In this document: positions 1 to 7,763 of the stretch, piece by piece
Layout of the letters: every line of letters starts with the position of its first letter
Position numbering within the stretch: the first letter of the stretch is position 1
NCBI GenBank assembly: GCA_018814305.1
Contig: JAHJAA010000037.1
Span: 33,486 to 97,485 of the forward strand
Direction of reading: 5' to 3'
DNA: 64,000 bases
Source: Pseudomonadota bacterium
Lineage (GTDB): Bacteria; Desulfobacterota; Desulfobulbia; Desulfobulbales; JAGXFP01
Translations under genes and position numbers: made by a program
The notes under the pieces: generated by a model
What the model was told of the DNA's origin: nothing
What the model saw: the letters and a program-made list of their open reading frames with translations, nothing else
The model's database searches: none

Positions 1-339
1 TTAAAAACACCATACGCACTTATCCCAATAAAATAGTCGGCATGATAGAACCAGTTATTGACCTTGAGCCGGTCGTCGGTTCCGTACTCAATCACAAGAT
101 GAAGGCCGTTGCTGATAGTAAAGGCCAGATCATTCTCGTTGTTTTTCGGGCCGAACAAGATCTCGTCGCTGTTGCACAAGCCATAGCCCCAGTCGATGAT
201 CTCGTCCTGGCCGTCTCCCCGATTAAAGAGATAGGTATCAGCCAAATTTCCGCCGATCAGGTCGTTGTCGGTGTGCAGGTGCACAATACCGACCGAACCT
301 CGCAGCCGTCGGGTATCGTGTGATTTTTGCCCCCGGTTC
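1..339 (-). pseudogene. RTX / haemolysin-type Ca-binding C-terminal fragment (partial, runs off left edge)
   Basis: Read on the minus strand, about positions 300 to 1 encode an RTX-type tail. A nonapeptide-like stretch (DLIGGNLADTYLFNRGDGQD) is followed by the haemolysin-type calcium-binding related domain (motif LVIEYGTDDRLKVNNWFYH). The frame is open to the window edge, so the C-terminus is missing. It is also open upstream through the end of the neighbouring lipoprotein gene, with no credible start codon or ribosome-binding site, so this looks like a 5'-truncated remnant. It resembles the two fragments at 3781 and 5097. RTX tails belong to secreted, calcium-folded adhesins or toxins of type I secretion systems; no hlyBD-type genes are visible here. 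Confidence 0.55.
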
Positions 340-1864
340 AGGGCAGAAATCCGCTCAGGCCCGAATACTCAGGAGCGTAGCGCCTGACCTTGAAAACCTG
401 ATTCTGTTGACTGCCACCGGGAGTCATGGGAATGGACTCGGTCGCCCCCAAGATACCATTGGCCGTGACCGGATTGACGTATTTCCATACCACCTCCTCC
501 AGAGAATTCAGCTCAAAAATCCAGCCGGTGATCCCTTCACAGATCAGGGTGTTGCCATTGGTGAGCCGCTGCACCCCAGAAATGTTCCTGGAAAAGAATT
601 CTTCTCTATTCGGAGCGGTATAAGTCCAGACAATTGTATCGGGCCCGAAGCCATTGCCGCCGCCATTGCTGAAACTCCGGTCCGGGTTCATGGGGGGAGT
701 CAACTCCTCAATGGACGAGTAGTCACCGGTCGGACGGCCTTGGCCGTTATTGAAGAGCAGGATGTTACCTGCCCCCGGCTCCCCCTCGGGAATCCAGGTG
801 GCGTCATGCTGTCCGTAGAGCTTACGATCAGAAGAACTCCCCTGGCCGTAGGTCTCGGGATTGCCCCAGCGATAAAGGAGATCACCGCCCTTACCGGAGG
901 CGCCGCCGGTGTGGGCGGCGGCTTCGGCGGTGGTGGTGGAGTGGTCGATAACCCAGACCTCGGAAAAGCCGTGGACGCTGATCAGGATCCGATCATCCGC
1001 CTCGACATAGGCCACCGAATTAAAGTGGGTCCAATCGGCCGATCCCATGGGATTATCGCTAGAGTTGAGGTCGATCAGCTCGGGATGCTGGGCAACCACG
1101 CCGTAATTAGCCTTGGTCGCATCCTCTTCTTGGACCAGATGGTCCCAGACCTGCCATTGCCAGACGATCTCAGAGGTGCTTGGATCCACCTCGATGATGC
1201 TGTCGGGCCAGAGTTCGCCATCACCCAACCGGGAAGGATCGCGCCCGGCGGCAATAGCCTCGCTTTGATTCTTCATCTCCCAGGCGATCATCAAGATGTT
1301 CCCGCCCGGCAGCACCTCAAGATCATGGTGCAGGCAGGTTTGATCATCGGACAGTCGATAACTCCACACCACATTGCCGTCCTGGTCGATCTCCTCAACG
1401 ATCCCCCCGGCTCCGCCGGCGGTAAAGGTGGTGTTATGGGTGTTGCCAGCCCGCAGCAGATTGCCGTCTGCCAGGAGATAGGCACCCAGACCTGGGGTAT
1501 AGGTACTTTCCCAGGTCTGGGTGAAATTGCCATTGTTATCGAGTAGATAGGTGGTGGTCGCCATCATAGGTGCCACCAGGGTATAGCCTTCCGCTGCCCC
1601 CGGCTCATTGATGAAGAGACCGGTCGTCCGGCCTTGGACCGCGGGGATGGTGGTGGTCGTGGTGACGACAATGGTTGTGGTGGTGGCCACCGACGCGGTG
1701 GTGGTCGTTGCGAGTTGCGAAGTGGACGTGGCTGCAACGGTCGTGGTCGTCATCTGGACCGACGAGGTGCTCGTTCCCGGCTGCTGTTGCGAATTCCCGT
1801 CCCCGCCGCCGCAGCCGGACAAAAAGAGCGCGCTGATCCCAAAGATGAGTATGGTTCGCTTCAT
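338..1864 (-). CDS. arylsulfotransferase (ASST)-like lipoprotein with Thr-rich linker
   Basis: A 508-residue putative lipoprotein. It has a short hydrophobic signal with lipobox LFLSGC (Cys18), then a very Thr-rich low-complexity linker at about residues 30-75, then a large domain at about 78-500. That domain carries histidine motifs typical of the arylsulfotransferase family: CLHHDLE, DWTHFNSV and GQHDATW, with repeated blade-like D-x-G-N-x-x-W segments. Family enzymes transfer sulfate between phenolic compounds in the periplasm by a six-bladed propeller using catalytic His. The substrate here is unknown. The linker probably spaces the catalytic domain from a membrane anchor. It lies upstream of the RTX remnant and downstream of another Thr-linker lipoprotein on the same strand. 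Confidence 0.75.
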   Translation of the reverse strand: MKRTILIFGISALFLSGCGGGDGNSQQQPGTSTSSVQMTTTTVAATSTSQLATTTTASVATTTTIVVTTTTTIPAVQGRTTGLFINEPGAAEGYTLVAPMMATTTYLLDNNGNFTQTWESTYTPGLGAYLLADGNLLRAGNTHNTTFTAGGAGGIVEEIDQDGNVVWSYRLSDDQTCLHHDLEVLPGGNILMIAWEMKNQSEAIAAGRDPSRLGDGELWPDSIIEVDPSTSEIVWQWQVWDHLVQEEDATKANYGVVAQHPELIDLNSSDNPMGSADWTHFNSVAYVEADDRILISVHGFSEVWVIDHSTTTAEAAAHTGGASGKGGDLLYRWGNPETYGQGSSSDRKLYGQHDATWIPEGEPGAGNILLFNNGQGRPTGDYSSIEELTPPMNPDRSFSNGGGNGFGPDTIVWTYTAPNREEFFSRNISGVQRLTNGNTLICEGITGWIFELNSLEEVVWKYVNPVTANGILGATESIPMTPGGSQQNQVFKVRRYAPEYSGLSGFLP

Positions 1865-1997
1865 GTTTCCCTCACTCGGAAGGAAGGCGGGATCGCCCGG
1901 GTATCCGGTCGGTTCCCACCATTCGCTCCGTCATCAAGAATGTCGTCAGACGCGTCCGATCCGTTTCGTCAATCGACTCCCCCCGGTCTCTCCCCCT

Positions 1998-2609
1998 TCA
2001 GGGAATGTCCCGCACGCAACGCACCATATTATTTACCCTCAGGATGTCGCCCTGGGGCCCGTGGTAATAGAAGGTACCGTAGCCCAGATTGACGGATGAG
2101 GCTGGAGCGCCGGAGACGCTGACCTTATCGTTGCTGCGCTGGGCGCCAGCACCATGGACATCGTCCATACTGAGGGTATGGATCTGTGGATCTTCAAAAT
2201 ACCCCAGGGCCCTGCCGAAAGAGACATAGGTGGCGTTGTGACCTGTTCCCATGGTGTTACTATGGGTGGTCGAGGCCCAATAAAACCCCCATTCCGTGGC
2301 CCCGTTCTCGTTAGGGAAGGAGGTGGCGGTAAAGACCGGATCGATGGCGGCGCTGTTGGAGTAATCCGGGGCCCGGCTGTAATCAACAATGGATTGCAAC
2401 TCCTTGACGTTGGGTAACCGCCAGTCATTGTAACCGCCGGTGGTCGCGGATTCACAATGGGATACCGCATCATCGAAATCGGAGGACTGATAATCACCCT
2501 GTTCCCACATTAGATCGGTGGCCAGATCCCTCACTGTTCCGTCACCGTTATTGGAGAAATCGTTGGTCCCGTAATAGGGGTTGCCGGTCACGCAATGCAC
2601 ATAAAACAT
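1998..2609 (-). CDS. DUF1566 domain, C-terminal half of a frameshifted lipoprotein
   Basis: A 203-residue reading frame with one DUF1566 (Lcl C-terminal-like) module: D-x-x-T-x-L-M-W-E-Q near the start, an NDWRLPNVKEL motif, WGFYWASTT, and the terminal VRCVRDIP that normally ends such proteins. It has no signal peptide of its own and starts inside the end of the preceding frame. The two frames join into one continuous protein if one G is added to the G5 run at 2623-2627 (minus strand), giving PGGTTSKMFYVHC across the junction. It is therefore best read as the second module of the gene starting at 3628. DUF1566 modules are common in secreted proteins of these bacteria and their function is not established. 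Confidence 0.6.
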   Translation of the reverse strand: MFYVHCVTGNPYYGTNDFSNNGDGTVRDLATDLMWEQGDYQSSDFDDAVSHCESATTGGYNDWRLPNVKELQSIVDYSRAPDYSNSAAIDPVFTATSFPNENGATEWGFYWASTTHSNTMGTGHNATYVSFGRALGYFEDPQIHTLSMDDVHGAGAQRSNDKVSVSGAPASSVNLGYGTFYYHGPQGDILRVNNMVRCVRDIP

Positions 2610-3628
2610 CTTCGAAGTAGTGCCCCCGGACCGTTTACTTCGACCGGATACCCCTTGATCCGGCCGTCGACGAAGTTGACTCCGAACATGGTAGTATTGC
2701 CGCCCATGGTTCCCAGCGGTGAGACATAGATGGTGGTGGTGGCGTACTGGCCGTCGATGATTCGCTCGCCAGCCGAACTATCGCCGAAGGCCCTTTCGAA
2801 GTAATTGTCGTCGATGAAGAGCGCCAGGCCGGAGGTATCGTTTCCCTGATAGCCGCTGGGATCCTCGCCGGTGAAATCCATTAAGGAGTAAAGTTCCTTG
2901 ATGGAGGGGAGGCGCCAGGTAAAATCGCCGTAATCTTTTCCGGCGCAGTAGTTCATCGCCGCGGATTGGGACAGCTTGTCCGAGACAGTAACCACCCCGT
3001 CGCCATTGCGATCGACCTTGCTGGTCCAGATCAGGCCGGTGACGTTGTCGGTGACCATTGTACCATCACTGCTCTTGGTGTAGTTCGGCTGATTACCATC
3101 ATAGGCCCCGTCATAGCCGGTACCGGAACACGACTTAGTCGCACCGCCGGTCGAATCATAGCATAGCGACTGATTGGTATCCACCACGTTGAAGCGGCCG
3201 GTGGTGCAGGCCACGACGATATCGCTCACCCCGGCCGCGGCCACCGTTCCCTTGGCGTTGTTGACATTACAATACTGGTCCGGCAAGGTGGGGTGGATGG
3301 CCACCGTTACCGAATAATTCACCCCGGAGGCGAGCTCGGCGGCAAAGGCAAAAGAGCCGTCGGCGTTTATCGACTGATCGTCTCCAAGATTGTTTTGCAG
3401 AACCAATCCACTACCGGCAAGTCCTGACACCGTCCCGCCGACAGAAAAGCCAGCCACGACAGTGGTCGTCGTGGTCGTTGCCGCTGAAGTAGAGGTCGTA
3501 GCCGAAGCTGTTGTGGTCGTGGTCGGCAATGGAGAGGTTGTGGTCGAAGTTTGGTCACCCCCTCCTCCGCCACACCCGGAGAGTAGGAATACGATGAGAA
3601 AGAAGATACGCCGAATTACAGGTTTCAT
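2588..3628 (-). CDS. DUF1566 lipoprotein, N-terminal part (frameshifted)
   Basis: Putative lipoprotein with signal and lipobox FLLSGC followed by a Gly run, a Thr/Ser linker at about residues 28-60, a small beta-rich domain (GGTVSGLAGSGLVLQNN, a carboxypeptidase-regulatory-like pattern) and a first DUF1566 module (GLIWTSKVDRNGDG, WRLPSIKELYSLMD). The start at 3628 is preferred over an upstream ATG at 3640 because GGAG lies about 6 nt before it. The frame ends prematurely in LLRRCFMCIA, out of register with the second module at 1998-2609. A missing G in the 2623-2627 homopolymer explains the break: mutation, phase variation or sequencing error. The calcium-like D-R-N-G-D-G loop is notable. Confidence 0.65.
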   Translation of the reverse strand: MKPVIRRIFFLIVFLLSGCGGGGGDQTSTTTSPLPTTTTTASATTSTSAATTTTTTVVAGFSVGGTVSGLAGSGLVLQNNLGDDQSINADGSFAFAAELASGVNYSVTVAIHPTLPDQYCNVNNAKGTVAAAGVSDIVVACTTGRFNVVDTNQSLCYDSTGGATKSCSGTGYDGAYDGNQPNYTKSSDGTMVTDNVTGLIWTSKVDRNGDGVVTVSDKLSQSAAMNYCAGKDYGDFTWRLPSIKELYSLMDFTGEDPSGYQGNDTSGLALFIDDNYFERAFGDSSAGERIIDGQYATTTIYVSPLGTMGGNTTMFGVNFVDGRIKGYPVEVNGPGALLRRCFMCIA

Positions 3629-3720
3629 TTTTTTCTCCATTGGTTCATTGGCAAGCAGAATTTTTGCCGGGTGATTGTCTGCAAGAAGATGATCGGACCT
3701 TATTTACATCATTAAAACAA

Positions 3721-3760
3721 AAAAGGAGCTTTACGGAATAAATCCGTTAAACTCCTTTCT
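3721..3760 (-). terminator. intrinsic terminator after RTX fragment
   Basis: A 16-bp near-perfect inverted repeat, AAAGGAGCTTTACGGA (3722-3737) against 3743-3758, with a 5-nt loop. On the minus strand it is followed by a T-rich run (TTTTGTTTT). It lies 20 bp past the stop codon of the RTX fragment at 3781. Confidence 0.75.
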
Positions 3761-3780
3761 TCGGTTATCACAAAACTCAA

Positions 3781-4060
3781 TTACGCTACGATCAAACCAT
3801 CCATCTCAAGATCGTTAAACGTCGAGCTGTCCCAAGCAAAATGGAAGGCCTCGATCCGGTAGTCCGGGTTGGTCCAGTTCTCGGTGGTCAGTTGATCGCT
3901 GGTACCGTAGCTGATCACCAGGTTGGCGCCGCTCATGGTCACGGTGACCCCTGACGGGTCGACGGTATTATCGAAAAAGATCTGGTCCGTGCTGTCCCCT
4001 CGGCCGCCCGACCAATCGTTGATCACATCAACCCCGTCGAATTTCATTAAAAACAAACAT
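3781..4060 (-). pseudogene. RTX C-terminal fragment, interrupted by MITE
   Basis: Minus-strand coding remnant ending in a haemolysin-type calcium-binding related domain: DGVDVINDWSGGRGDSTDQ, then LVISYGTSDQLTTENW and a FHFAWDSST tail. The RTX-like part begins exactly at the inner edge of the 161-bp inverted-repeat element at 4061-4221. The frame continues to 4173 only through that element, so its predicted N-terminus is not protein-derived. The tail is closely similar to the fragment at 5097-5315, and each has its own terminator, which suggests tandem RTX genes decayed by deletion and insertion. Promoter and start are absent, so expression is doubtful. Confidence 0.65.
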
Positions 4061-4221
4061 GATGGACTCGTAAAAAGTCCATAGTACTGGTTCGAGATGG
4101 CTAAGTCAAAAGTTGGTATACAAGGAGTAGTGGTGTCGCGAAAGCGGAGGCATACACATAGTATGTCGAGCATTTCGTGAACCCGCTACGACGCAGTAGA
4201 GCGACTTTTTACGACGCCATC
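4061..4221. mobile_element. MITE-like element with 19-bp terminal inverted repeats
   Basis: The ends GATGGACTCGTAAAAAGTC (4061-4079) and GACTTTTTACGACGCCATC (4203-4221) are inverted repeats matching at 17 of 19 positions. The element is flanked by a 6-bp direct repeat, AAACAT at 4055-4060 and 4222-4227, as expected of a target-site duplication. It is 161 bp with no transposase. A second element with the same right end lies at 36416-36516. Confidence 0.7.
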
Positions 4222-4248
4222 AAACATACCCTTGAGCTTAGGATACAA

Positions 4249-4635
4249 TCAGACCGAGCGAATCGGGCCAGGATACTCTGCGACAATTGAATCAGCAGTA
4301 ATCAAGGTAATGCCTTCCGTCATCGCCTGGGCGACCAGAATCCGGTCAAAGGGATCTTTATGGATGGACGGCAAGGTATCGATGGCAACGGCATGTTCGC
4401 TGGTGATCGGAAGTTCATTGTACCCATTATCCAGCAAGGCTCGACGTAACACCCGCGCGTCTACATGAAAATCTGCCCGACCAAGCCCCAGTTTGATGGC
4501 AATCTCCCAAAGACTCGCGGCACTGAAAAACAGCTCATTCACCGGATCTTGGATCATGGCGCGGGCGGCCAATGAAAGCTGATCGGTATCTCCAGCAGCC
4601 CACAACAGCAGATGGGTGTCCAACAAGAGTTTCAA
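4249..4635 (-). CDS. vapC: PIN-domain toxin (VapC family)
   Basis: A 128-residue PIN-domain ribonuclease of the type II toxin-antitoxin class. The acidic residues expected of the metal site are visible: D6 (KLLLDTHLLLW), E44 (SLWEIAIK), D97 (DPFDRILVAQA) and D115 (ITADS). VapC toxins usually cleave tRNA or rRNA. The start is a TTG that overlaps the TGA of the antitoxin gene (TTGA), giving tight translational coupling. Its 3' end lies 27 bp from the MITE-like element, in a degenerate accessory region, as is common for toxin-antitoxin modules. Confidence 0.9.
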   Translation of the reverse strand: MKLLLDTHLLLWAAGDTDQLSLAARAMIQDPVNELFFSAASLWEIAIKLGLGRADFHVDARVLRRALLDNGYNELPITSEHAVAIDTLPSIHKDPFDRILVAQAMTEGITLITADSIVAEYPGPIRSV

Positions 4636-4877
4636 AACGATCCTCCAAAAAGCTGTTCAATCTCATTGCTCCCCAGACGATCAAAATCAGCTGGTACTTC
4701 GATCTGCCCCTTCATAAAACCCAGACGTTTCACCTGGTCTTCACTTGGTGCGTCCAACCGGGACACCTTAACCAAGGGTTTGCCGGCCTTGGCAATAATA
4801 AAGGTCTCACCTCTCACCGCCTGCTCAATCAGACGCGAAAGATTGGTTTTTGCCTCATGAATATTGACGGTATACAT
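4632..4877 (-). CDS. Phd/YefM-type antitoxin partner of VapC
   Basis: An 81-residue antitoxin. The N-terminus MYTVNIHEAKTNLSRLIEQA is the typical Phd/YefM DNA-binding fold, followed by GETFIIAKAGKPLVKV, and the acidic C-terminal tail would bind the toxin. The ATG at 4877 is chosen over a TTG at 4889 because GGAGG sits at the right distance before it. The gene is first in the pair and overlaps vapC by a TTGA junction. Family antitoxins neutralise the toxin and repress their own promoter; a direct repeat just upstream (4891-4913) could be the operator. Confidence 0.88.
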   Translation of the reverse strand: MYTVNIHEAKTNLSRLIEQAVRGETFIIAKAGKPLVKVSRLDAPSEDQVKRLGFMKGQIEVPADFDRLGSNEIEQLFGGSF

Positions 4878-4890
4878 ACCTGCCTCCAAG

Positions 4891-4913
4891 ACTTAGTTTT
4901 GTCAACTTAGTTT
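4891..4913 (-). promoter_or_regulatory. possible antitoxin operator (9-bp direct repeat)
   Basis: ACTTAGTTT occurs at 4891-4899 and again at 4905-4913, 14 bp apart, immediately upstream of the antitoxin start. The position fits an autoregulatory operator; the assignment is inference only. Confidence 0.3.
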
Positions 4914-5037
4914 AACATATAGCAAAAACAAGCAACAGATAAAAATGAATCCCTCCAAAAACTGCCAGGAGGAACAGCCCCTTTCTTCCGGGTGAAAAAA
5001 AAGTTACTGGAGAATATGCGGAGGTGACATACCTAAA

Positions 5038-5071
5038 ACAAGAGCCGGGCAACAAAATGCCACCCGGCTCT
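5038..5071 (-). terminator. intrinsic terminator after RTX fragment
   Basis: Perfect 9-bp stem, AGAGCCGGG (5041-5049) with CCCGGCTCT (5063-5071). On the minus strand it is followed by TTGTTTTAG. It lies about 25 bp beyond the stop of the RTX fragment at 5097. Confidence 0.7.
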
Positions 5072-5096
5072 GATTCAATAATATGTTTGTTGTCGA

Positions 5097-5315
5097 TCAG
5101 GGCGCAATCAGCCCATCCATTTGAAAATCGGTGAGAGTGGAGCTATCCCAGGCAAAATGAAACTGCTCGATCCGGTAATCGGCATCGGTCCAGTTCTCGA
5201 TGGTCAGTTGATCGCTGGTGCCATAACTGATTACCAGATCCGATCCAGTCATGGTCACGGTGATCCCTGCCGGGTCCACCGTGGCGTCGAAGAAGACCTG
5301 ATCAATAGACCTCCA
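5097..5315 (-). pseudogene. RTX C-terminal fragment, 5' truncated
   Basis: The last roughly 70 codons of a minus-strand frame form an RTX-associated tail (RSIDQVFFDATVDPAGITV, LVISYGTSDQLTIENW, FHFAWDSST) strongly similar to that at 3781. The open frame extends to 5519, but residues before about 5315 have no RTX character and no ribosome-binding site precedes the first codon. Homology therefore breaks near 5315. It is best read as a relic of an RTX adhesin gene, perhaps recombined with the neighbouring copy, with the vapC pair lying between the two. Confidence 0.6.
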
Positions 5316-5562
5316 CCCGACTGACAGCGGAAGATTCCGCTCAACCAATTGAAGAATTTTATTGGGAATACAGCAGCTCATGAAATGTCTCGACAATCTG
5401 CCTCGATGACCAGAAATCATATAATCCTCAACAGATTCCCCTTGCCAACCCCGAAAAGCCGAGGCATATTCCGGCCCGCTACTCTGGAGCCCTCCGGAGT
5501 GAGTAATCCCGCGGTTCATCTTCAGGGTCTTTTGCGTAACATTTTAAGGGTCTGATAATGGT

Positions 5563-5940
5563 ATGGAAACAATCAATAAATGTCTGTCCTGCGGCGCCTG
5601 CTGCACGTCCTTTCGGGTCTCCTTTTACTGGGCCGAGGGCAACGATGTCACCAGAGGCGGGGTTCCCGTCCACCTCACTGAAAAACTCACCGCCTTCCGC
5701 CGGGTAATGATCGGCACCAACCGGTCCCAGCCCCGCTGCATCGCCTTATCCGGCACCATCGGTTATGAGGTAAAATGCGTGATCCATTGCCAGCGGGCCT
5801 CGACCTGCCGGGACTTCGAGGCTTCCTGGGAGCACGGGGTCCATAACGAACGCTGCGACCAGGCTCGGGCCACCCAGGGAATGCTGCCCCTCTGTCCCGA
5901 AGATTGGCTGTGGCCAGGACATTTCCCCAAGGCCGCCTGA
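5563..5940 (+). CDS. YkgJ-family cysteine cluster protein
   Basis: A 125-residue soluble protein starting METINKCLSCGACCTSF. This matches the YkgJ-type N-terminal C-x2-C-x2-CC cluster, with further Cys in CVIHCQRASTC and ERCDQA. The family is annotated as a putative zinc- or iron-chelating domain and its biochemical role is unknown. The length is typical of the short members. It stands alone between the RTX region and hinT, with only a weak ribosome-binding site, so the start is somewhat uncertain although the Cys cluster begins immediately after it. Confidence 0.82.
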   Translation: METINKCLSCGACCTSFRVSFYWAEGNDVTRGGVPVHLTEKLTAFRRVMIGTNRSQPRCIALSGTIGYEVKCVIHCQRASTCRDFEASWEHGVHNERCDQARATQGMLPLCPEDWLWPGHFPKAA

Positions 5941-6021
5941 GTCCTTCTGCCGATATGCTTTGACATCCCCCCCCGGCTCCGGTAAATTTTCCTTTTATTT
6001 TACGATAGAGGAGAAAATCCC

Positions 6022-6363
6022 ATGAACGACTGCCTTTTCTGCAAAATCGCCAAGGGAGAGATCCCGGCCAACAAGCTCTATGAAGACGATGACCTGCTGG
6101 CCTTCTGGGATATCAGCCCCCAGGCCCCCAAGCATTTTTTGATCATTCCCAAGAAGCACATTAAGGATCCCGCCTCGGTGGGGGCCGACGATGCCGCTCT
6201 GATCGGCACCCTGATCAGGAAGGCTGGAGAGCTGGCGGCGGAGAATGGCATTGGCAACGGCTTTCGGCTGGTCTTTAATAACGGCGCCGAGGCAGGGCAG
6301 ACTGTTTTCCATATCCACCTCCACGTACTTGGTGGGCGTCCCATGGCCTGGCCCCCCGGTTGA
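6022..6363 (+). CDS. hinT: HIT family purine nucleoside phosphoramidase
   Basis: A 113-residue histidine-triad protein. The triad HIHLH is at residues 97-101 (VFHIHLHVLGGR), with the N-terminal CLFCKIAKGEIP zinc-type motif (C4, C7) and the usual GGRPMAWPPG C-terminus. Enzymes of this branch hydrolyse AMP-lysine and related nucleoside phosphoramidates in the cytosol. Length matches bacterial HinT. GAGGAG lies upstream of the ATG at normal spacing. A 112-nt palindrome begins at the last two codons and covers the stop region. Confidence 0.93.
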   Translation: MNDCLFCKIAKGEIPANKLYEDDDLLAFWDISPQAPKHFLIIPKKHIKDPASVGADDAALIGTLIRKAGELAAENGIGNGFRLVFNNGAEAGQTVFHIHLHVLGGRPMAWPPG

Positions 6364-6470
6364 AATGGGCAGAAGCACCGCATCTTTGCGCGCCGAACAC
6401 CGCCCGCAGAGCATTACTCTAGCGGACGGTACTCAGCGCGCAAATCTACGGCACCTCTGCCCCTTTCAAC
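6359..6470. repeat. 112-nt imperfect palindrome after hinT
   Basis: The outer arms GTTGAAATGGGCAGA (6359-6373) and TCTGCCCCTTTCAAC (6456-6470) pair with one mismatch. An inner stem TTTGCGCGC / GCGCGCAAA and an apical stem AGAG / CTCT continue the fold. Most mismatches are transitions that become G-U pairs in a minus-strand RNA. It overlaps the hinT stop. It may be a palindromic repeat element or act as a transcript end. Confidence 0.6.
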
Positions 6471-6523
6471 GACTAATTACCCTTTGACAAAAACCGGTAT
6501 ACCACCTACTCCAGAAATTCATT

Positions 6524-7195
6524 ATGACCCCACCCATTATTGCCCTTATCGGGCGGCCGGACAGCGGCAAGACCACTCTGCTGGAAAAATTGATCCCGGA
6601 GCTTTCCGGGCGGGGACTGCGGATCGGGACGGTGAAGCATCATGTCCATGGGTTTGAGATGGACCGAGAGGGTAAGGATACCTGGCGGCACAAACGGGCC
6701 GGGGCCCGGGTGGTGGCCTTGTCCTCACCCTCCGGACTAGGAGTTATCCGGGATGTTGATCACGACCATGGGATCGGGGAGCTTATTGACCGCTACTACC
6801 ATGATGTGGATCTGGTGATTGCCGAAGGGTATAAGCGAACAGCGCTCCCGAAGATCGAAATATTCAGGAGCACTGCCCATCAGGAACCACTGAGCCATCG
6901 AGACAATACCTGGGTGGCCATGGTCAGTGATCGAGTCGGAGAGTGGGATCTGCCCACCTTTAAACTAAACGACATCACCGGGTTGGCCGATTTTATCATT
7001 ACCCGTTTCATGGCCCGCACCTCCCGGCCCAAGGCCACGCTGCTGGCGGACGGCACGCCGGTACCCCTCAACGACTTTGTCGAAACCTTTCTCCGCCAGG
7101 CCGTCCAAGGCATGGTCACCTCGCTCAAAGGATGCCGGGAGGCCCGTGAAATAACCATCACCATTCGCAATGACCCGAATAGATCCGGTGAATAA
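6524..7195 (+). CDS. mobB: molybdopterin-guanine dinucleotide biosynthesis adaptor protein MobB
   Basis: A 223-residue GTP-binding protein. It has a P-loop near the N-terminus (GRPDSGKTTLLEKLIPEL, residues 10-27), the MobB-typical TVKHHVHGFEMDREGKDTWR segment, and VDLVIAEGYKR followed by LPKIE, all hallmarks of the family. MobB assists MobA in attaching GMP to molybdenum cofactor to make the guanine dinucleotide form used by DMSO-reductase-type enzymes. It is first gene of mobB-mobA-moeA, overlapping the start of mobA, in the same window as the molybdoenzyme at 37389. The C-terminal about 55 residues extend beyond the core fold. Confidence 0.92.
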   Translation: MTPPIIALIGRPDSGKTTLLEKLIPELSGRGLRIGTVKHHVHGFEMDREGKDTWRHKRAGARVVALSSPSGLGVIRDVDHDHGIGELIDRYYHDVDLVIAEGYKRTALPKIEIFRSTAHQEPLSHRDNTWVAMVSDRVGEWDLPTFKLNDITGLADFIITRFMARTSRPKATLLADGTPVPLNDFVETFLRQAVQGMVTSLKGCREAREITITIRNDPNRSGE

Positions 7196-7763
7196 GGTTG
7201 CCGGGGTTCTGCTGGCCGGCGGCGCCAGTTCCCGATACGGCTCCAATAAGGCCTTTGCCCCTCTGGGTGACTCCCGGCTGATCGAATACCCGGCCCGGGT
7301 TCTGGCCGAGCTCTTTGAAACCGTCCTCCTGATCACCAACACGCCGGCTGAATATGCCTTCCTGGGCTGGCCGATGACCGGGGATAAATTCACCAACGCA
7401 GGGCCTCTGGCCGGGATCCACGCTGCCCTTTCCACCCTTACCGTTCCCTCCATTTTTGTCGCTGGTTGCGACATGCCCTTTCTGGATCCAAAACTCATCC
7501 GCTATCTCTGCACCCTTGCCCCCAATAAGGATGTGATCATCCCCCGGACCAGCCAGGGATTTGAACCTTTACATGCCGTATATCGACAGAGTTGCCTGCC
7601 GGTCCTTACCGACCACCTGACCAGGAATAATCGAGCGGTAACCCGAGTGCTGGCCGATTTAACAGTTCGGGAGGTATCTGAGGTCGAGATCATCGGGATC
7701 GCCGGCAACCTGGAATCCTTTCGCAACATCAACCGTCCCGAAGACCTCCCGGGAAAACCATGA
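7170..7763 (+). CDS. mobA: molybdenum cofactor guanylyltransferase MobA
   Basis: A 197-residue nucleotidyltransferase with the signature VLLAGGASSRYGSNKAF near the N-terminus, a VAGCDMPFL metal-binding segment and a C-terminal FRNINRPEDL. It transfers GMP from GTP to Mo-molybdopterin in the cytosol. The ATG at 7170 overlaps mobB by 26 bp. A GTG at 7188 (MNKVAGVLL) would give a shorter overlap and is a fair alternative. It ends in an ATGA overlap with moeA, so the three genes should be translationally coupled. Confidence 0.93.
   Translation: MTRIDPVNKVAGVLLAGGASSRYGSNKAFAPLGDSRLIEYPARVLAELFETVLLITNTPAEYAFLGWPMTGDKFTNAGPLAGIHAALSTLTVPSIFVAGCDMPFLDPKLIRYLCTLAPNKDVIIPRTSQGFEPLHAVYRQSCLPVLTDHLTRNNRAVTRVLADLTVREVSEVEIIGIAGNLESFRNINRPEDLPGKP

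Noticed and set aside
320..1546. 408-codon plus-strand open frame
   Set aside because: It is antisense to the arylsulfotransferase-like gene, which has a signal peptide and family motifs.
1630..1760. repeated GTGGTCGTT-like units as a CRISPR or tandem array
   Set aside because: The repeats are degenerate Thr codons of a lipoprotein linker, without spacers.
4061..4173. N-terminal 38 codons of the RTX frame as protein
   Set aside because: They are encoded by the inverted-repeat element, not by RTX sequence.
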